The notes: generated by a model not told the origin, from the letters alone. Counted from the first letter of the stretch, positions 32,701 through 47,500 are shown. The stretch is 47,500 nucleotides of DNA from Cryptococcus deneoformans JEC21 (GCF_000091045.1 NC_006692.1:989721-1037220), one strand, 5' to 3'. Numbers and translations: made by a program.

Positions 32701-34741
32701 ATGGCATCTGCATTCAGCTTGCTCACAGCAGGAGGAGCAAAGTTTGACAAGAACAGGTTCAAGGACGACTTCCAGCTCTTCGAAGCGGTGCGTTGCCTTC
32801 CTTTGCCCCTCGGGATATCGACTAACGTGGCTGTTGCAGAAGAAGCGTAAGGATCGTAAGGGTAAGAGCAAGCAGATAGACACCCTGGCCACAGGATCAG
32901 CCCTTCCCAGCTCGTTAGATTTCTTTGGAGACCACCCCCACCCTCAGCACAAGCCAGAGCCAGAGCCGGAATCCGAGTCCGAGTCAGACTTTGAATCCGA
33001 CTCTGGTTCCTCCTCAACATCTATACCTGCACCTCCTCCTCAAAAGATTACCCTGACCGGAGCGGAACCACTTCCCAAATCCCTTCACACCAATCTGCCA
33101 TCATTGGTCAATCATGAATCCCACTCACTTACTTCTGCCGAAGGAGGACCTCTTCTGTCTGCTCTCTCTCGAGCAAACATTCACTCTCTTTGGGGTGTAC
33201 AGTGTGCTGTCGGAGGATGCCTGTTGGAAGACAGAGATACCCTGTGTGTTGCTCCCACCGGTTCTGGAAAGACATTGTCTTATGTGCTTCCCACCATCGT
33301 CAAGCTGCGTGAGCCCGCAAGGAAACTCAAAGGCACCGAAGAAGGCAAAGGTGTGAGGGCATTAGTTGTGGTACCCACGCACGATTTGGCAGTTCAGATC
33401 CAGGGTGTCATCAAGGCGGTAACTATGGGTAGGCATTGGAGGTCCATGGTTCTTACAAAGGCTACCGAGAAGGCGGTTTGGGAAAGTGCTCCAGGGGAAG
33501 CTGTCAAGACGGGCGAGGATGGTGACAGTGAGATAAAGGACGGAGAGGACAGTGGAGACGAAGAAGAAGACGAAGACGACAATGGGTCTACTGGCTCTGT
33601 GGACGAGTTTGCGCCCAAGGTCTCTGGCAACCCCGAAGGACTAGGTATCGACATGCTCGTCGCTACACCAGAGCGTCTTCACCACCTCATCGATTCCAGA
33701 CGAATCTCTCTTGCTCGGTAAGTTGTCGTTACTCATCTTCGTGGGGTTAATCATTAATATGCTTTAGAACCAAATATGTTATCCTCGACGAGTCGGATCG
33801 TCTTCTTTCATCCGATTTCCTCCCCCAAGTCGAACCCATCCTCTCAGCATGCTCCAACCCTGCCGTCCAAAAGTGCTTCCTGTCCGCCACCATGCCTGCA
33901 GGCGCTGAATCCCTCGCCAAAAAATGGCTAAAGGATGGTGGCGTTCGTGTGGTTGTCGGCGTGAAAGACTCTGCAGTCACCACTGTCGACCAGTCCCTTC
34001 TCTACACAGGCTCCGAATCGGGTAAACTCCTCGCCCTTCGAAACCTCATTTCCTCCGGTCAACTTCCATACCCTTCACTTATCTTTGTGCAATCTATCGA
34101 CCGAGCAGAAGAGCTTTACAAGACGTTGGTGTTGGATGGGATTAAGGTGGATGCTGTGCATGGTGGCAAGGCAAAGACGAAGAGAGATGAGGCTATCAAG
34201 GACTTTAGGGTGGGCGCGGTTTGGATGCTGGTCGTCACGGAAGTTTTGGCGCGAGGAATGGACTTTCGAGGTGTCAAGGTTGTCATCAACTATGGTACGT
34301 CACGCCTCTTTTTCCCCCACAGAACCCACTTGAACATCATCTAATGCCCAAATCTTCAACTTTTCTGTAGACTTCCCCCAGACTGTCCCGAGTTATATCC
34401 ACCGAATAGGTCGTACCGGTCGAGCCGGTCGTCCAGGAAAAGCCATAACATTCTTCAACATTGAAGACGGACCTTACCTCCGTACCATCGCCAATGTCCT
34501 CCGCTCTTCTGGGTGCCCAGTTCCAGAGTATATGCTGGATATGAAGAAGCCTACCAAGAATGAGAAGAAGAAGCTCGCCAAGGCCCCACCGAAGAGGAAG
34601 GCTGTTGGTGGAGGTGGAAGAGACTTGAATAGGGAAGCAGGGAAGAAGAAGAAGCAGATGGTTGAGGCTAGTAAGAAGAGGAAGATGTTGGAAAGGAAAG
34701 GGAAGGGTGGAAACGAGGAGAAGAATGACGATGAGGAATAG
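32701..34741 (+). CDS. ROK1: ATP-dependent RNA helicase Rok1 (DDX52 family)
   Basis: A nucleolar DEAD-box-type helicase for 18S rRNA processing and early 40S assembly. Exons 32701-32787, 32840-33717, 33768-34294 and 34371-34741 give 620 residues. In order: an N-terminal [20 protein letters not shown] as in Rok1 proteins; an acidic Glu/Ser linker; the Q-motif region around [18 protein letters not shown]; motif I APTGSGKT; Ia PTHDLAVQI; Ib [50 protein letters not shown]; and a Lys-rich tail. DESD in place of DEAD also occurs in human DDX52. A strongly acidic insert of about 40 residues (near 33510-33615) lies between motifs Ia and Ib. It is transcribed away from NTH1 off a shared short promoter. 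Confidence 0.95.
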
Positions 34742-35321
34742 GCCTGTTTTATGATTTGTGCATGTAACATCTTTGGACATTATTTACATTTGGACCAGTC
34801 ACAAGCGAGTATAAAATATGACTTTTCTGGCGTTTTGCGTCATTCTTTGTTGGAGGCCCGAAGTGATTTGAACCAAGCCTTATCTCCACAAAGACCTCCC
34901 TCCAAGGATCTTTTGATCCCTATCGTGGCTCTCCTGGACTTCCGCTACCGCTTTAAATGAATTTCATGAACGGAGAATAGTATAAGGAGGAGGTGTGTCA
35001 AACTTAACTACCCGACGGCCTTCCAAATGAAGTGCTTGAAACGTATTACGTAAGTTGCTTATGACGCAAGTCGTGCCTTTCCAAGCTGTTGTAAGATAAA
35101 TGATTGCCTTAACAAAACGCCTTTTGCTTTCTCTTTTGAAAAAGAACATTCGATGTTAGAAAAGAAGACTCCTTTGAAACATTAAACGAACGTGATTCAT
35201 CTCGAGATTAATCAGTATATAATGTCCTCGGGGACACGACTTTGAAAGTCCATTATAGGATAACCAGTCCTCGCTGATGTATTATCACAGCGGCTTCTGA
35301 AGAAAGCTGGCCCAAACCATT
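34742..35321. other. intergenic region between convergent ROK1 and the GPI-protein gene
   Basis: Two 3' ends meet here over 580 bp. Apart from AT-rich sequence there is nothing I can identify; a short tRNA-like T-loop string near 34866 was examined and rejected. Confidence 0.5.
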
Positions 35322-36165
35322 TTAGAGAGTGATACCCATTCCGATTACTATGGGCAGAAGTGCCATCCCGCCTTGAAGAATGTTGCCAATGGCGCGAGTG
35401 TCAAGTGTGTAACTACCAGAGCTTGAGGCCGTGGTCGCGCTAGCTTGGGCGGTGGCGAATGGGTTTGTGGTTAACCTGGTTTAGCGATATCAGCATGTGC
35501 GCAGGTAGAACCCAAGAAAACTCCCACGCACGAGGAAGAAGTAGATGTCCTGCTGTTTGGGATGAAGACCGAAGAGGAAGAAGTGGTAGTGGTGGAAGAA
35601 GCAGTCGTAGTAGAGTTCGTCACTAGGAAACCCCATTAGTTTCTCTTTGATTCTTGCTATACGAACCTTCGCCGTCAGCAATCTCAAACGTTTCAGAGGT
35701 TGCAAAGACCTGAGCTTCATTCGTGGTATTCACAAAGGTGACCATATAATCTTGCCTGCAGCCTCACCTAGTAAGCCTTCCACAACTCAACCATACAAAG
35801 CTATTCCGCCAAGCACTTACCCGGAAGGGACTAGACCCAGAAGAATCTTTACAAACTGTGCAGTCGCATTGGTGCTATCGGCGATCGTATGATTCCCCGA
35901 AAGCAAACTCTGATCGGCGTTGGACAAGAAAGTCCTGAAGAGATAAGTATCTGTTTGCGGGTCGGAGATTGTCCAGTTGAGCGAGACAGTGTTGTTCTTG
36001 TACCAGACAGAGTCCGTAGTAGGGTAGAGGATAGTGATGGCAGCTGCACAAGGGTCACATGACAAGTCAGCACGACTGCTCAAGGCGGGAGATGTGAAGG
36101 AAGGGTTGCGGACCCTGAGCGGTGGCAACAAAGGCGAGGGCGAGAGTGGTGAAGCGGGCAAGCAT
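35322..36165 (-). CDS. secreted GPI-anchored Ser/Thr-rich protein, Kre9/KNH N-terminal-like
   Basis: Five exons join in frame to about 200 residues. A signal peptide (MLARFTTLALAFVATAQ, then Ala-Ala) is followed by one Ig-like Kre9/KNH-type domain: AITILYPTTDSVWYKNNTVS, LNWTISDPQTDTYLFRTFL, SLLSGNHTIAD, QDYMVTFVNTTNEAQVFATS. Several Asn-X-Ser/Thr sites are present (NNT, NWT, NHT, NAT, NTT). A Ser/Thr-rich stalk (TNSTTTASSTTTTSSSS and more) and a C-terminal hydrophobic stretch (GGMALLPIVIGMGITL) complete a GPI-anchor plan, so the protein should sit in the plasma membrane or cell wall. Kre9 and Knh1 act in beta-1,6-glucan assembly, but most short fungal members of this domain family have no known function, so none is assigned. 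Confidence 0.85.
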
Positions 36166-36728
36166 GGTGAGTATGGTTTTGGGCGATGCTGGATATTATA
36201 CGATGCTATATACGTGAGAAATGTCAAGAGGACAAGGACAAAGTGTGCGGGAAGAAATGTGAGAACTTGGTTATGTACGCCGCCATCTGGCGCACAGCAC
36301 GGGTGCACGGGGCATGAGCTTGTTTCCCGCAAAGAGGGAATTCACACGTACATACATCGCTCTTGGCATATTCGTTGCTTACGCAGATGGGGTTAATTCA
36401 GGCTGCAATGTATTCGTCGCTCCATGGTGCAGTCACAGGCCATGCAGCACAGTGACAGCGTATGAAATATGTTGGCGGAAATGGCGGAAAGCCAAGTAAG
36501 AGAAGAGATCCAGAAATGGCCAAAGCTATTCACGACGCGTCGACGCGCCTTTTGGCGAACGAACCACACCACGCATAATGGCCATTCGAGTTCCTCATCC
36601 AAATCATCCGTGACCAGTTAGTTAGGCAACAAAGAACGGGTGTTGCAAGAGAAAGACAACTGATACATGCAAGTGATGCTGCTCGTAATCGCATTATAAT
36701 GTACAACCAAAAAGTCATGATATTACTG
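36166..36728. promoter_or_regulatory. intergenic: promoter of the GPI-protein gene and 3' region of the Dpb3-like gene
   Basis: Both flanking genes are on the minus strand. No supported coding exon is seen in these 563 bp; ORFs here are antisense continuations or random. Confidence 0.45.
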
Positions 36729-37999
36729 TTATTCTTCGTCCATCTTCTCATCACCGTCGCTCGTAATCGCCTCCTCGTCTGCACCTTCCTCGCGCAGTTC
36801 ATTAAGATAAGACTTATCCGCCTCATCCTCAGCACCCATCGTACTCCGTCTAGCGGATTTTCTTGTGCCTTGGGCATTAGACACGACTGAACGAAGCTCC
36901 TCCTTTTCAGATGTTGGTGCATCCGCCTTCATCTTGGCGGCTGAAGCCCCCTTGGCGTGTGTATTGGAAGGCTTCTTGACAATAGCGTTAGGAAATGCGG
37001 GGTTCGTAGATGGTACTAAAGGAGGAAGATCCTCATCGTTGAGGTGGGATGAAGCGGGGGCGTCCTCGTCAAGATTTTCTTCCGCGACAACCTTCCGTTT
37101 CCGTTTTTCTATAGCTTCTGAAAGAGGCATTGGTGTGGGGATCACGTCTGCCAAATTCTTCCGTCAGTATCCTGTTTCAAGCGACCACAAGACAGATGGG
37201 ATAGAAGGAAGGAGATCAGAGAGAAGATTACAAATCTTGGCCGACGTGACAATAGGTGCCGGCTCAGTCGGAACAACTGGAATGATGTTTTTTCATCCTA
37301 ATGCGAGATGTCTCGCGGAAAAGGGGATGGGATGGGAAGAAGATCATGAAAGTATTCTCACCTTTTAAAAAGTCAAACTCTTCAGAACGAGCCACCACAT
37401 TGGCTATTGGGGATTTCAATGAGCGAATTAGTGGCTAATGTCATCCAACCTACCCATATCCCGGTAATTTATCAATTTTCGCTTCTCTAATCTCGCCTTG
37501 GTATATCCTTCCTCCATAAAGTGTTTAATGAAATATTCCTGCGACCGGATCAATTTCCTTTCAAGTCTAGCGCCAAACGCGTTAAACTTACAGCTGCAAC
37601 AGAAACCATGAAAACAGCCTCGCTACTCATGATATCAATATCCCTATCAGCTTTAACAATCTTCTTGACTCGGGCGGCGGGGAACATGGTCGTGCCAGGC
37701 TGCTTTTCGGCAAGCGACTGGCGCTGCTTGATGATCCTCTTGCGAGCTGGTTTTTTAGCACCGGAACCTGAAAAGGACGCGTCGTCAGCGCGTATTCCGC
37801 CTTTTTCAGAACTGTGAAAAGATGCCTCGTCATATGCAAATGAAAAAAGACTCGTACCTTCCCCAGCGTCCACATCCTCTTCATCCTGCTCCTCCTCCGA
37901 CTCGGCACCGCCTGCCTGTGGACTGCCCGGCCGAAAAGACATGCCCTCTTCAAAAGACGGCTGCTCCACGGCGGGAGATGATTCGTATTCTACTTGCAT
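36729..37999 (-). CDS. histone-fold protein, Dpb3/POLE4/CHRAC1-like
   Basis: Five exons (37999-37858, 37767-37592, then three more ending at 36729) give about 287 residues. After an acidic N-terminus with GGAESEEEQDEEDVDAGEG comes a CBF/NF-Y-type histone fold: FPAARVKKIVKADRDIDIMS, SEAVFMVSVAAEYFIKHFME, EGYTKARLEKRKLINYRDMA and NVVARSEEFDFLKDVIPTP. The KADxD start, the KRKxINYRD segment and the FDFLKDVIP end fit the Dpb3/POLE4/CHRAC branch more than NF-YC or DRAP1. Members pair with a Dpb4-type partner in DNA polymerase epsilon or in ISW2/CHRAC-type remodellers; sequence alone does not separate these roles. The C-terminal half is long and acidic (ending DGDEKMDEE), longer than in human POLE4. 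Confidence 0.82.
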
Positions 38000-38838
38000 A
38001 GCAGATGCGTTTCGGGAAAAGAGGAGAAGGGAAAAGAGCAGGATGGGAAGAAAAGAAACGAAAGATGGAAGAAACGGAGAAAGTGGAAACAAGGTCGACG
38101 CGAGCGCTGGCAGGGATTTGAAAGGGGGAGTTTATATCGCCGACAGTCAGCTTCGGATGTGGCCATTCGTCGGTCTGGTTCCCCGGCCAGGCAATCTCCA
38201 CCTTTTTATCTATTTATTCCAATGTAAGAAGAAGAAGCATATGAAACGCCGTCTCGCAGTTTGTCCCAGGCAAACAACCAGACCAATCGACATTAATGAC
38301 TGATTTGCAAAGATTTGTTCACTTGTAACGGTTTGGTCTTGAGATTTGTCTCGCAGTACTTTAGATGAAGAACTGGCGGAGAAAATCGCAAGAAGATATC
38401 CAACTGTCCGTTACAACCAGGTAGACTTTTCTCGCCCTTCCTTCTTGTCCTGGGACGCTGGGGGAACTGCTGTCCTCAGTAGACTGATCAAGACTTGTGT
38501 TATGCTGTCATTTTCAATAATTCCTACCGTGCGCCTGCTCGAGGCATGAATGAATGATGGAGAAGCATATTTCAGAACTTTATTCAAAGGAATTGGGCAT
38601 TAATTCAAGTAACCTATATATGATTATTTGGACGCCCGGATCGTTTTGCGATTATTGGGCCGAGGGGGGACGCGGCGGCCGGGTCTCTCCGCTAAAACAT
38701 TACAACAGTCTGACCACAATCCGCAATAGTCAATTCCCCTGTATCTTGCCTTGCCTGGCTTTCCATTCACTATCGTATTTCTCCTTCCGCTTTCCGTCAG
38801 CCTGGTCCCAGCTTGAACGGCAGACCTGCGCCATCAGG
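38000..38838. promoter_or_regulatory. divergent promoter region between the Dpb3-like gene and CAC1
   Basis: An 839-bp gap. An ORF in the CAC1 frame extends upstream to an ATG at 38554, so part of this region could be coding if that start is used; its sequence lacks motifs and reads like UTR. A separate 67-codon ORF at 38346-38549 has no support. Confidence 0.45.
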
Positions 38839-41800
38839 ATGCCCATGTTTCGCAGGTCCGCATCTTCGCACAGCACCTCGGATGCTGCTGCTCCACCCAC
38901 TCTCACAAACGTCACGGAAGGATCTCCCGTCGCATCCGGAACTTTAACGCGGCAAAAGAGGTCACGCAGTCATGGAGGAGGAGGATCACCGGCAAGCACA
39001 TTCTCGTCAAGATTTGGGATTCCCAGATATTTACCCCACCAACATCAACAGTCTCATGAGCAGGAGCAAGGAGAAGCGCCGCGGCCAGACAAGCCGGCAA
39101 CAAAGGAGATCCCGGTTTCGTCAGAACCAGAGGTATATGGCAGTGAGGCTGGAGAGGAGTCCAATTTCGGTCAAGAGCCTGCAGATGAACAGCTCGTACC
39201 GGAGACGGGTTCATGGTCTCCTCAAAGTCGACACTCCTCTCGCAAACTGTCGGTTCAAACCGTAGAGCCGTCTAGTGATGACGAAGTACGGTCTCCCGAG
39301 GAGCGACGAGTATCCCCTTTGATCAAACGACTTGGTGAGGAACCTCCATTCATGCTCCCCCATCCTTCACGCGCAGACTCAACATACCAGGAATATCCCG
39401 GTGTAGTCATTGGTTCGTTTGCGGGAGGAGGCCCAGACACGTTGTTTGGCAATGGGATGCAGTTAGAAGGGACAATGGATGATATTCTCGATCCAAATGC
39501 TGCAAGGCAGGAGGATAGAGGGAACCAGGCTCCAGCAGGAGCAAATATCGCCCCATGGTTAATGGATGATAGTCCTCCATCACCGTCCGAGAATCCGTCC
39601 CCAGCATCGCCGGCGACGCAAGAAAGACCTGTCAAAGGACCTGCGGCAGCTCTCAGAGAGAAGGACCTCAGGAAAGCTTCCACAGTCCTCAACCATTTCT
39701 CCTCCGTGCCTTCACTGCCAAAGATAAGGCGACACGGTAGGGCAGAGACAACAACTCCCGATCAGACCCCTCGCGGATCTACCCATTCTCAATCCAATCT
39801 CGCTTCAAGTTCTTCAAGCTTGAATAATGAAACCCGCGAATCTCGTGTGTCGGTTCATTTACCAAGCACCCATCCTACCCATTATGGATCCCGTAAGTAT
39901 CATACTGTTAAATCGGCGCTTTGCGACGGAATCTGATGATATATAGGAGGAGGAGAGTTCTTACGACTCGTTCGAATTTATTGATATCGCCAACCGGGAC
40001 TTACAAACCATCCCCATCTTCTTACACCTTCACGCTCACGACATTATCATCCTCAATATCTCTAAAAACCCTATGACAGATATTCCACTCGATTTTATCC
40101 AGGCCTGTACTAGTTTGAAAGAGTTACGCATGTCCAATATGGCCTTAAAGAGGGTACCTATCAGTATCCGCGCAAGTACAACTTTGGCAAGACTGGACGT
40201 TTCGTGTAATCGCATTGCCGACCTTGAGAGTGTGGCCCTTCATGAGGTTGAGACGCTTGTATCACTCAAGGTGCAGAACAACAAGCTTACCTCAATGCCA
40301 AGCTACTTTGCGCAGATGAAGAGTCTCAAGTACCTCAACATCTCCAATAACAAGTTTGAAACTTTCCCCTCGGTGGTCTGTGAAATGTCAAACTTAGTGG
40401 ATTTGGATGTGTCGTTCAACAACATCGCAGAGCTCCCTGCCAAGATGTCCGATCTCAAATCTCTGGAGAAACTCGGCTTATACAGTAACGATATATCCAA
40501 CTTTCCCGAGTCTTTTAGTACTCTTGCAAACCTGCGCATCCTTGATGTAAGAAGAAACAAGATCACCGACCTTAGTGCTGTGTACGCCTTGCCGAACCTT
40601 GCAACTCTCCAAGCCGACAACAACAACATCGTCACTCTCGATGCTCAGTTGGGTGCCAATGTTCGGCAATTTTCCGTCCCTCATAATTCGGTTACCCGAT
40701 TTACACTTGCCCCTCCTCCAAACATGGCAGTTGTTACCTACATGCTCACCAATCTTGACCTCTCGCATGGTAAAATTTCAACATTAGCAGACGAAGCATT
40801 TAGCGGTCTGACCAATTTGATCACCCTCAACCTCAACTTCAACCAGTTCACAAAACTACCTGCAACACTGGATAGATTGACGAGCTTGGAGGTCTTTTCG
40901 TGCACAGATAATATGCTCAACTTAGTGCCCGCTGGTTTTGGCAAGCTCCGAAGACTGAGGGTGATCAACTTGCACAACAACAATCTCAAGAGTCTTCCGG
41001 AAGACCTGTGGGCTTGTGGTGCTCTTGAGATCTTCAATGCGAGCTCAAACTTGCTGGACTCCTTTGTTCCGCCACCTGCAGATATAGAGTCCGTCGTTGG
41101 TCGTGTCGGATCAGGTACTTCACAGACCAGTAATGGCCGAAAAAAGCACAGCGTGCCGCCGATCGGATTGAGCATTCGCAAGCTCTTCCTCGCTGACAAT
41201 AGGCTCAACGACGACATCTTCCATTGGATTTCTCTTATGCCCAGTTTGCGCATCATTAACCTCAGTTTCAATGACATCTATGAGGTTCCGCCTTTCACTT
41301 TGTGCAAGTGCGAGAGACTTGAAGCGCTCTATTTGAGTGGAAATAAGTTGACGAGTCTGCCATCTGAGGATCTGGAAAAGCTGCAGAGCTTAAAGGTATT
41401 GCATCTCAACGGCAACAAGCTGCAGACACTGCCTAGTGAACTGGGAGCGATCAAGACATTGCAGCATCTGGATGTTGGAAGCAATGTGCTAAAGTATAAC
41501 ATTGCCAACTGGCCTTATGACTGGAACTGGTGGGTATTTCATTCTTGCTTTCCTTATAGTAGCTAACGAAAGTACGTAGGAATTGGAATACTTCACTGCG
41601 TTATCTTAACTTGTCCGGTAATAAGCGCCTCGAAATCAAACCCACTTCGGCGCACGAAATGAACCATGCCTCCTCCTTCCGCAAAGAGCTTTCGGATTTC
41701 ACCGCCCTCACTCAACTCCGCGTCCTTGGTCTCATGGACGTCACCCTTCGTATTCCTTCCCTTCCCGACGAAAGTGACGAAAAGCGTGTACGAACGTCAT

Positions 41801-44075
41801 TCTCGGATATCAACAATATGGCGTACGGCATCTCCGATATGTTGGGCTCCATTGACAATCTTGCCATGTTTGACTTGGTAGTCCCACATTTCAGAGGAAA
41901 GGAGAATGAGTGTTTGTTTGGGATGTTTGGAAGAGCAACGACTACGCTACAAGGCGGAAAGATTGCAAAGCACGTCCAAGAAATCTTTGCAGAGACCTTG
42001 ACTGCCCATTTGCACAAACTGGAACCCGGAGAAGAGCCAAGTGAAGCTTTGAGGAGAACCTTTCTGTGGGGTGATCGTAAGGCCTTTGAGTTCTTCAGCG
42101 GCAAGCTTCAGCTTGAAAAGGAGCGCAAACCGTCGTGGACGAGTTTCGCTAGTTTTGACAGCATGTTCCGCGGCTGGACACCAGGTGTCAACTCGGTCTT
42201 GCGCACTGGTGCTTCTGGTGCTGTTGTTTATCTCGTGGACAAGGTCCTACACGTAGGAAGTATAGGGGATACTCTCGTCGTGCTTTCACGCAAGGGCGAC
42301 GCTGAACTTCTTTCGAAGAGACACGATCCTACAGACCGTGAAGAAAGTGCGCGAATTCGAAAGGCAGAGGCATGGGTGTCGACCAAAGGTTTTGTCAATG
42401 ATGATAAAGACCTCGACATTTCGCGAGCTTTCGGGTACTGGCATGAGTGCCCTGCTGTCAATGCTGCACCCGAAATCAGGACCCGTCGGTTGCAGGAATC
42501 CGATGAGTTTGTAATTATTGGTAACCACGCGTTATGGCAGTTTTGTTCTTATCAAACAGCTGTTGACATCGCAAGGACGGAAAGGGACGATCCAATGATA
42601 GCGGCGCAAAAGTTGAGAGACTTTGCAATTTCATACGGAGCCGAAGGGAACGTGATGGTCATGGTGGTGAATGTGTCTGATTTGTTCCTTGGCAAAGGTG
42701 GTCGAGCGCGTGGGCCGTCGGAGCAGACAGCTGCTGATGCCAGTACCGATGTGGAAGGATATACTGTTGCAAAGAGACAAGTCAGGAGGAGATACGATGA
42801 AGTCGGCGATCGAACACTCAACCGACTCCAGCAAGAAATTGAACCTCCTGTTGGCCAAGTGGCAATTGTCTTCACCGACATTGTGAATTCTACTCATCTG
42901 TGGGAGACGAACCCCGCCATGCCGACAGCTATCAAAATGCACCACAACCTTATGCGACGGCAACTCCGATTGGACGGTGGATACGAAGTTAAGACAGAAG
43001 GAGATTCGTTCATGGTGTCTTTCCAATCTGTTACTGCTGCGCTGTTATGGTGTTTCAACTGTCAGATTGGCTTGCTCCAACAAGAATGGCCGAGAGAGCT
43101 TCTCGAGGCGCATGATGGGAAGGTGGTGCACGATTCAAACGGGACGATTGTTCAACGAGGTTTGCGGGTGCGTATGGGTGTTCACTGGGGTGCGCCAGAG
43201 TGCGAAAAAGATCCGATCACGAGGAGGATGGACTACTACGGTCCTATGGTAAATCGTGCTGCTCGTATCAATGCGAGTGCAGATGGAGGCCAGTTGATGG
43301 CGAGCCAAGACGTCCTGAATGAGATTGCGCCGCTGATGGAGTATCTGAACTCGAGTGATGAACAAGTGTTGAATGATCTGCAGGGTGATTTGAAGAGGGA
43401 AGTTATGGAGTTGAGGAGGATTGGTTTAGAGGTTAGGGACATGGGTGACAGGAAGCTTAAAGGACTTGAAGGTTAGCCTGGGCTGGTTCTGAGTTTTCAT
43501 CAATGATATGCTAACAATGCAATATAGTGCCGGAAAGGCTTCATCTGCTTTATCCCAAGACTCTAGCCGGTCGACTTGAGATTTCCAACGAAATCCGAGC
43601 CGAAGTCGAAGTCAACGATGCTCGCAAATCTGCTGAGCGCCAGCGCAGTGTTGATATTGACCAGGTCTGTCAGCTTTCCGATATCGCCTTGCGATTAGAA
43701 GCTGTCTGCTCCTACAACCCTACTCCCTCATCACCTGGTGACACTCCCACGGCAGGTGTCATGAGATTACATCCTCCAGCAAGTTACCTGGGTCCGTCTA
43801 TCAGAGAGGATATGAATGATGAAGAGTTATGGACGATCATTGAAAGCTTAGTGGGGAGGATTGAAAACGCGATGTCGACTCTGGTGAGTCGCGTTCATCT
43901 AATTTGCCCGTAAATCCATGCTGATTAGCCATTGAAGTATCTCAAAAACTTTGGAGAATTTAGTACTGTACTCGCCGCTCTGGAATCGGCCACGAAAATT
44001 GACCAAAAGCTCATTGTGCATGCGTTGGCCTTAATGAACGAGGCGATGGGGAACGCTGAAGAGAACGCGATATGA
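38839..44075 (+). CDS. CAC1: adenylyl cyclase Cac1 (LRR, PP2C-like, class III cyclase), with a splice-phase conflict
   Basis: Makes cAMP for PKA signalling downstream of Gpa1 in Cryptococcus. Exons: 38839-39892, 39947-41529, 41580-43471, 43528-43883, 43938-44075. The N-terminal 351 residues are Ser/Pro-rich. From 39947 come about 20 leucine-rich repeats, then a PP2C-like domain (about 41790-42680) and a cyclase domain with VAIVFTDIVNSTHLWE, GGYEVKTEGDSFMVSF and RMGVHWG. The C-terminal segment fits the CAP-binding region. Exons from 39947 on join cleanly to 1,322 residues. The donor at 39893 leaves one extra base, while the acceptor at 39946 needs phase 0, so normal splicing there breaks the frame. 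About 351 residues precede the LRRs, with no Ras-association domain, although I recall a full-length Cac1 of roughly 2,270 residues. A deletion, assembly error or missed structure is likely. Start at ATG 38839 is preferred; ATG 38554 is in frame. Confidence 0.88.
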
Positions 44076-44447
44076 TTTTTTTAAGAACTGTTGTTTTGAT
44101 TTGGATTTTGGGTGTTTTGTTACGGGAATTGCACTGTTTACAACTTGTATAATAAATTAGCATGATACGACTAATGAGATATATGTACCGACAGATACAT
44201 TTCTTGGTGCATGCATGGGCTGGTGGCATGTCATACATAGATGGGCGCTGGCGGAAGAGTGCTGCTGGTTCGAGAATTTTCTTCCGCTGCTCTCTCACCT
44301 GCTGGCTGCCGTCCCCCCACCCCGCCGCGTCATTGCTTATCCTCTTTCCACTCCATCTCCGCTCCTTCTTTTCTTCTTTTCCTCTATCCTAAATCCGCCA
44401 GAGTGCCCACGGACATACCCACAAAAGGGCACTTTGAAAACCTCTTC
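44076..44447 (+). promoter_or_regulatory. intergenic region between CAC1 and the deubiquitinase gene
   Basis: AATAAA at 44151-44156 is a plausible polyadenylation signal for CAC1, 76 bp after its stop. The last 100 bp before 44448 are CT-rich, as in other leaders here. No further gene is seen. Confidence 0.5.

Positions 44448-47500
<3,053 letters not shown>

Noticed and set aside
34840..34960. tRNA-like T-loop string GGTTCAAATC on the minus strand
   Set aside because: Its T-stem does not pair and no matching acceptor or D-arm is found.
38346..38549. 67-codon ORF before CAC1 considered as a missing N-terminal CAC1 exon
   Set aside because: It does not resemble a Ras-association or G-alpha-binding segment and no splice pair joins it convincingly to the CAC1 frame.
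39893..40079. Alternative CAC1 intron 39893-40079, which would restore the frame
   Set aside because: It would remove a well-formed first leucine-rich repeat (LQTIPIFLHLHAHDIIILNIS), and the acceptor ATGACAG is unremarkable; kept only as a possible minor form.

Overview
The window is nuclear DNA of a basidiomycete yeast, most likely of the Cryptococcus neoformans/gattii complex. Genes are dense and cut by many short introns, mostly 45-70 nt, with CTRAC/CTGAY branch sites. Several genes match ones I know from Cryptococcus work: the intersectin CIN1, adenylyl cyclase CAC1 and UV-damage endonuclease UVE1. Exon structures were rebuilt by hand from splice signals, frame continuity and family motifs. 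No similarity search was run.

Layout. 1-1434 (-): proteasome ATPase RPT1, cut by the left edge. 2122-5234 (+): BRCT/Myb-like, Rap1-like protein with four helix-turn-helix-like repeats. 5556-8294 (+): protein kinase with DFY in place of DFG. 8518-10763 (-): DHA1-type MFS transporter. 11201-13407 (+): tRNA Um44 methyltransferase TRM44. 13516-13886: a 22-nt minisatellite bounded by a duplicated ~56-bp sequence. 14147-16504 (+): UVE1. 17360-19284 (+): protein with two tandem forkhead domains. 20423-21817 (+): F-box-like protein of unknown function. 22099-23463 (-): SAGA subunit SGF73. 23966-30855 (+): CIN1. 30973-32563 (-): endonuclease III NTH1. 32701-34741 (+): DESD-box helicase ROK1. 35322-36165 (-): GPI-anchored Kre9/KNH-like surface protein. 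36729-37999 (-): Dpb3/POLE4-like histone-fold protein. 38839-44075 (+): CAC1. 44448 to the right edge (+): UBP12/USP15-type deubiquitinase.

The genes do not form one pathway, as is usual for a fungal chromosome arm. Close pairs are divergent RPT1/Rap1-like and NTH1/ROK1 (137 bp between start codons), and convergent CIN1/NTH1 (117 bp between stops). Two DNA-repair genes (UVE1, NTH1) and two signalling or trafficking regulators (CIN1, CAC1) lie within 30 kb.

The points most worth a second look are: a splice-phase conflict in CAC1 at 39893-39946, where the upstream region is short and lacks a Ras-association domain; an internal forkhead duplication; a CIN1 intron whose retention would give a short form without DH-PH; the DFY kinase with a long activation-loop insert; the four-repeat Rap1-like protein; paired TCTCGATCT elements and two in-frame starts at UVE1; and the minisatellite. 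No bacterial-type mobile element, CRISPR array, or confident tRNA or rRNA gene was seen.
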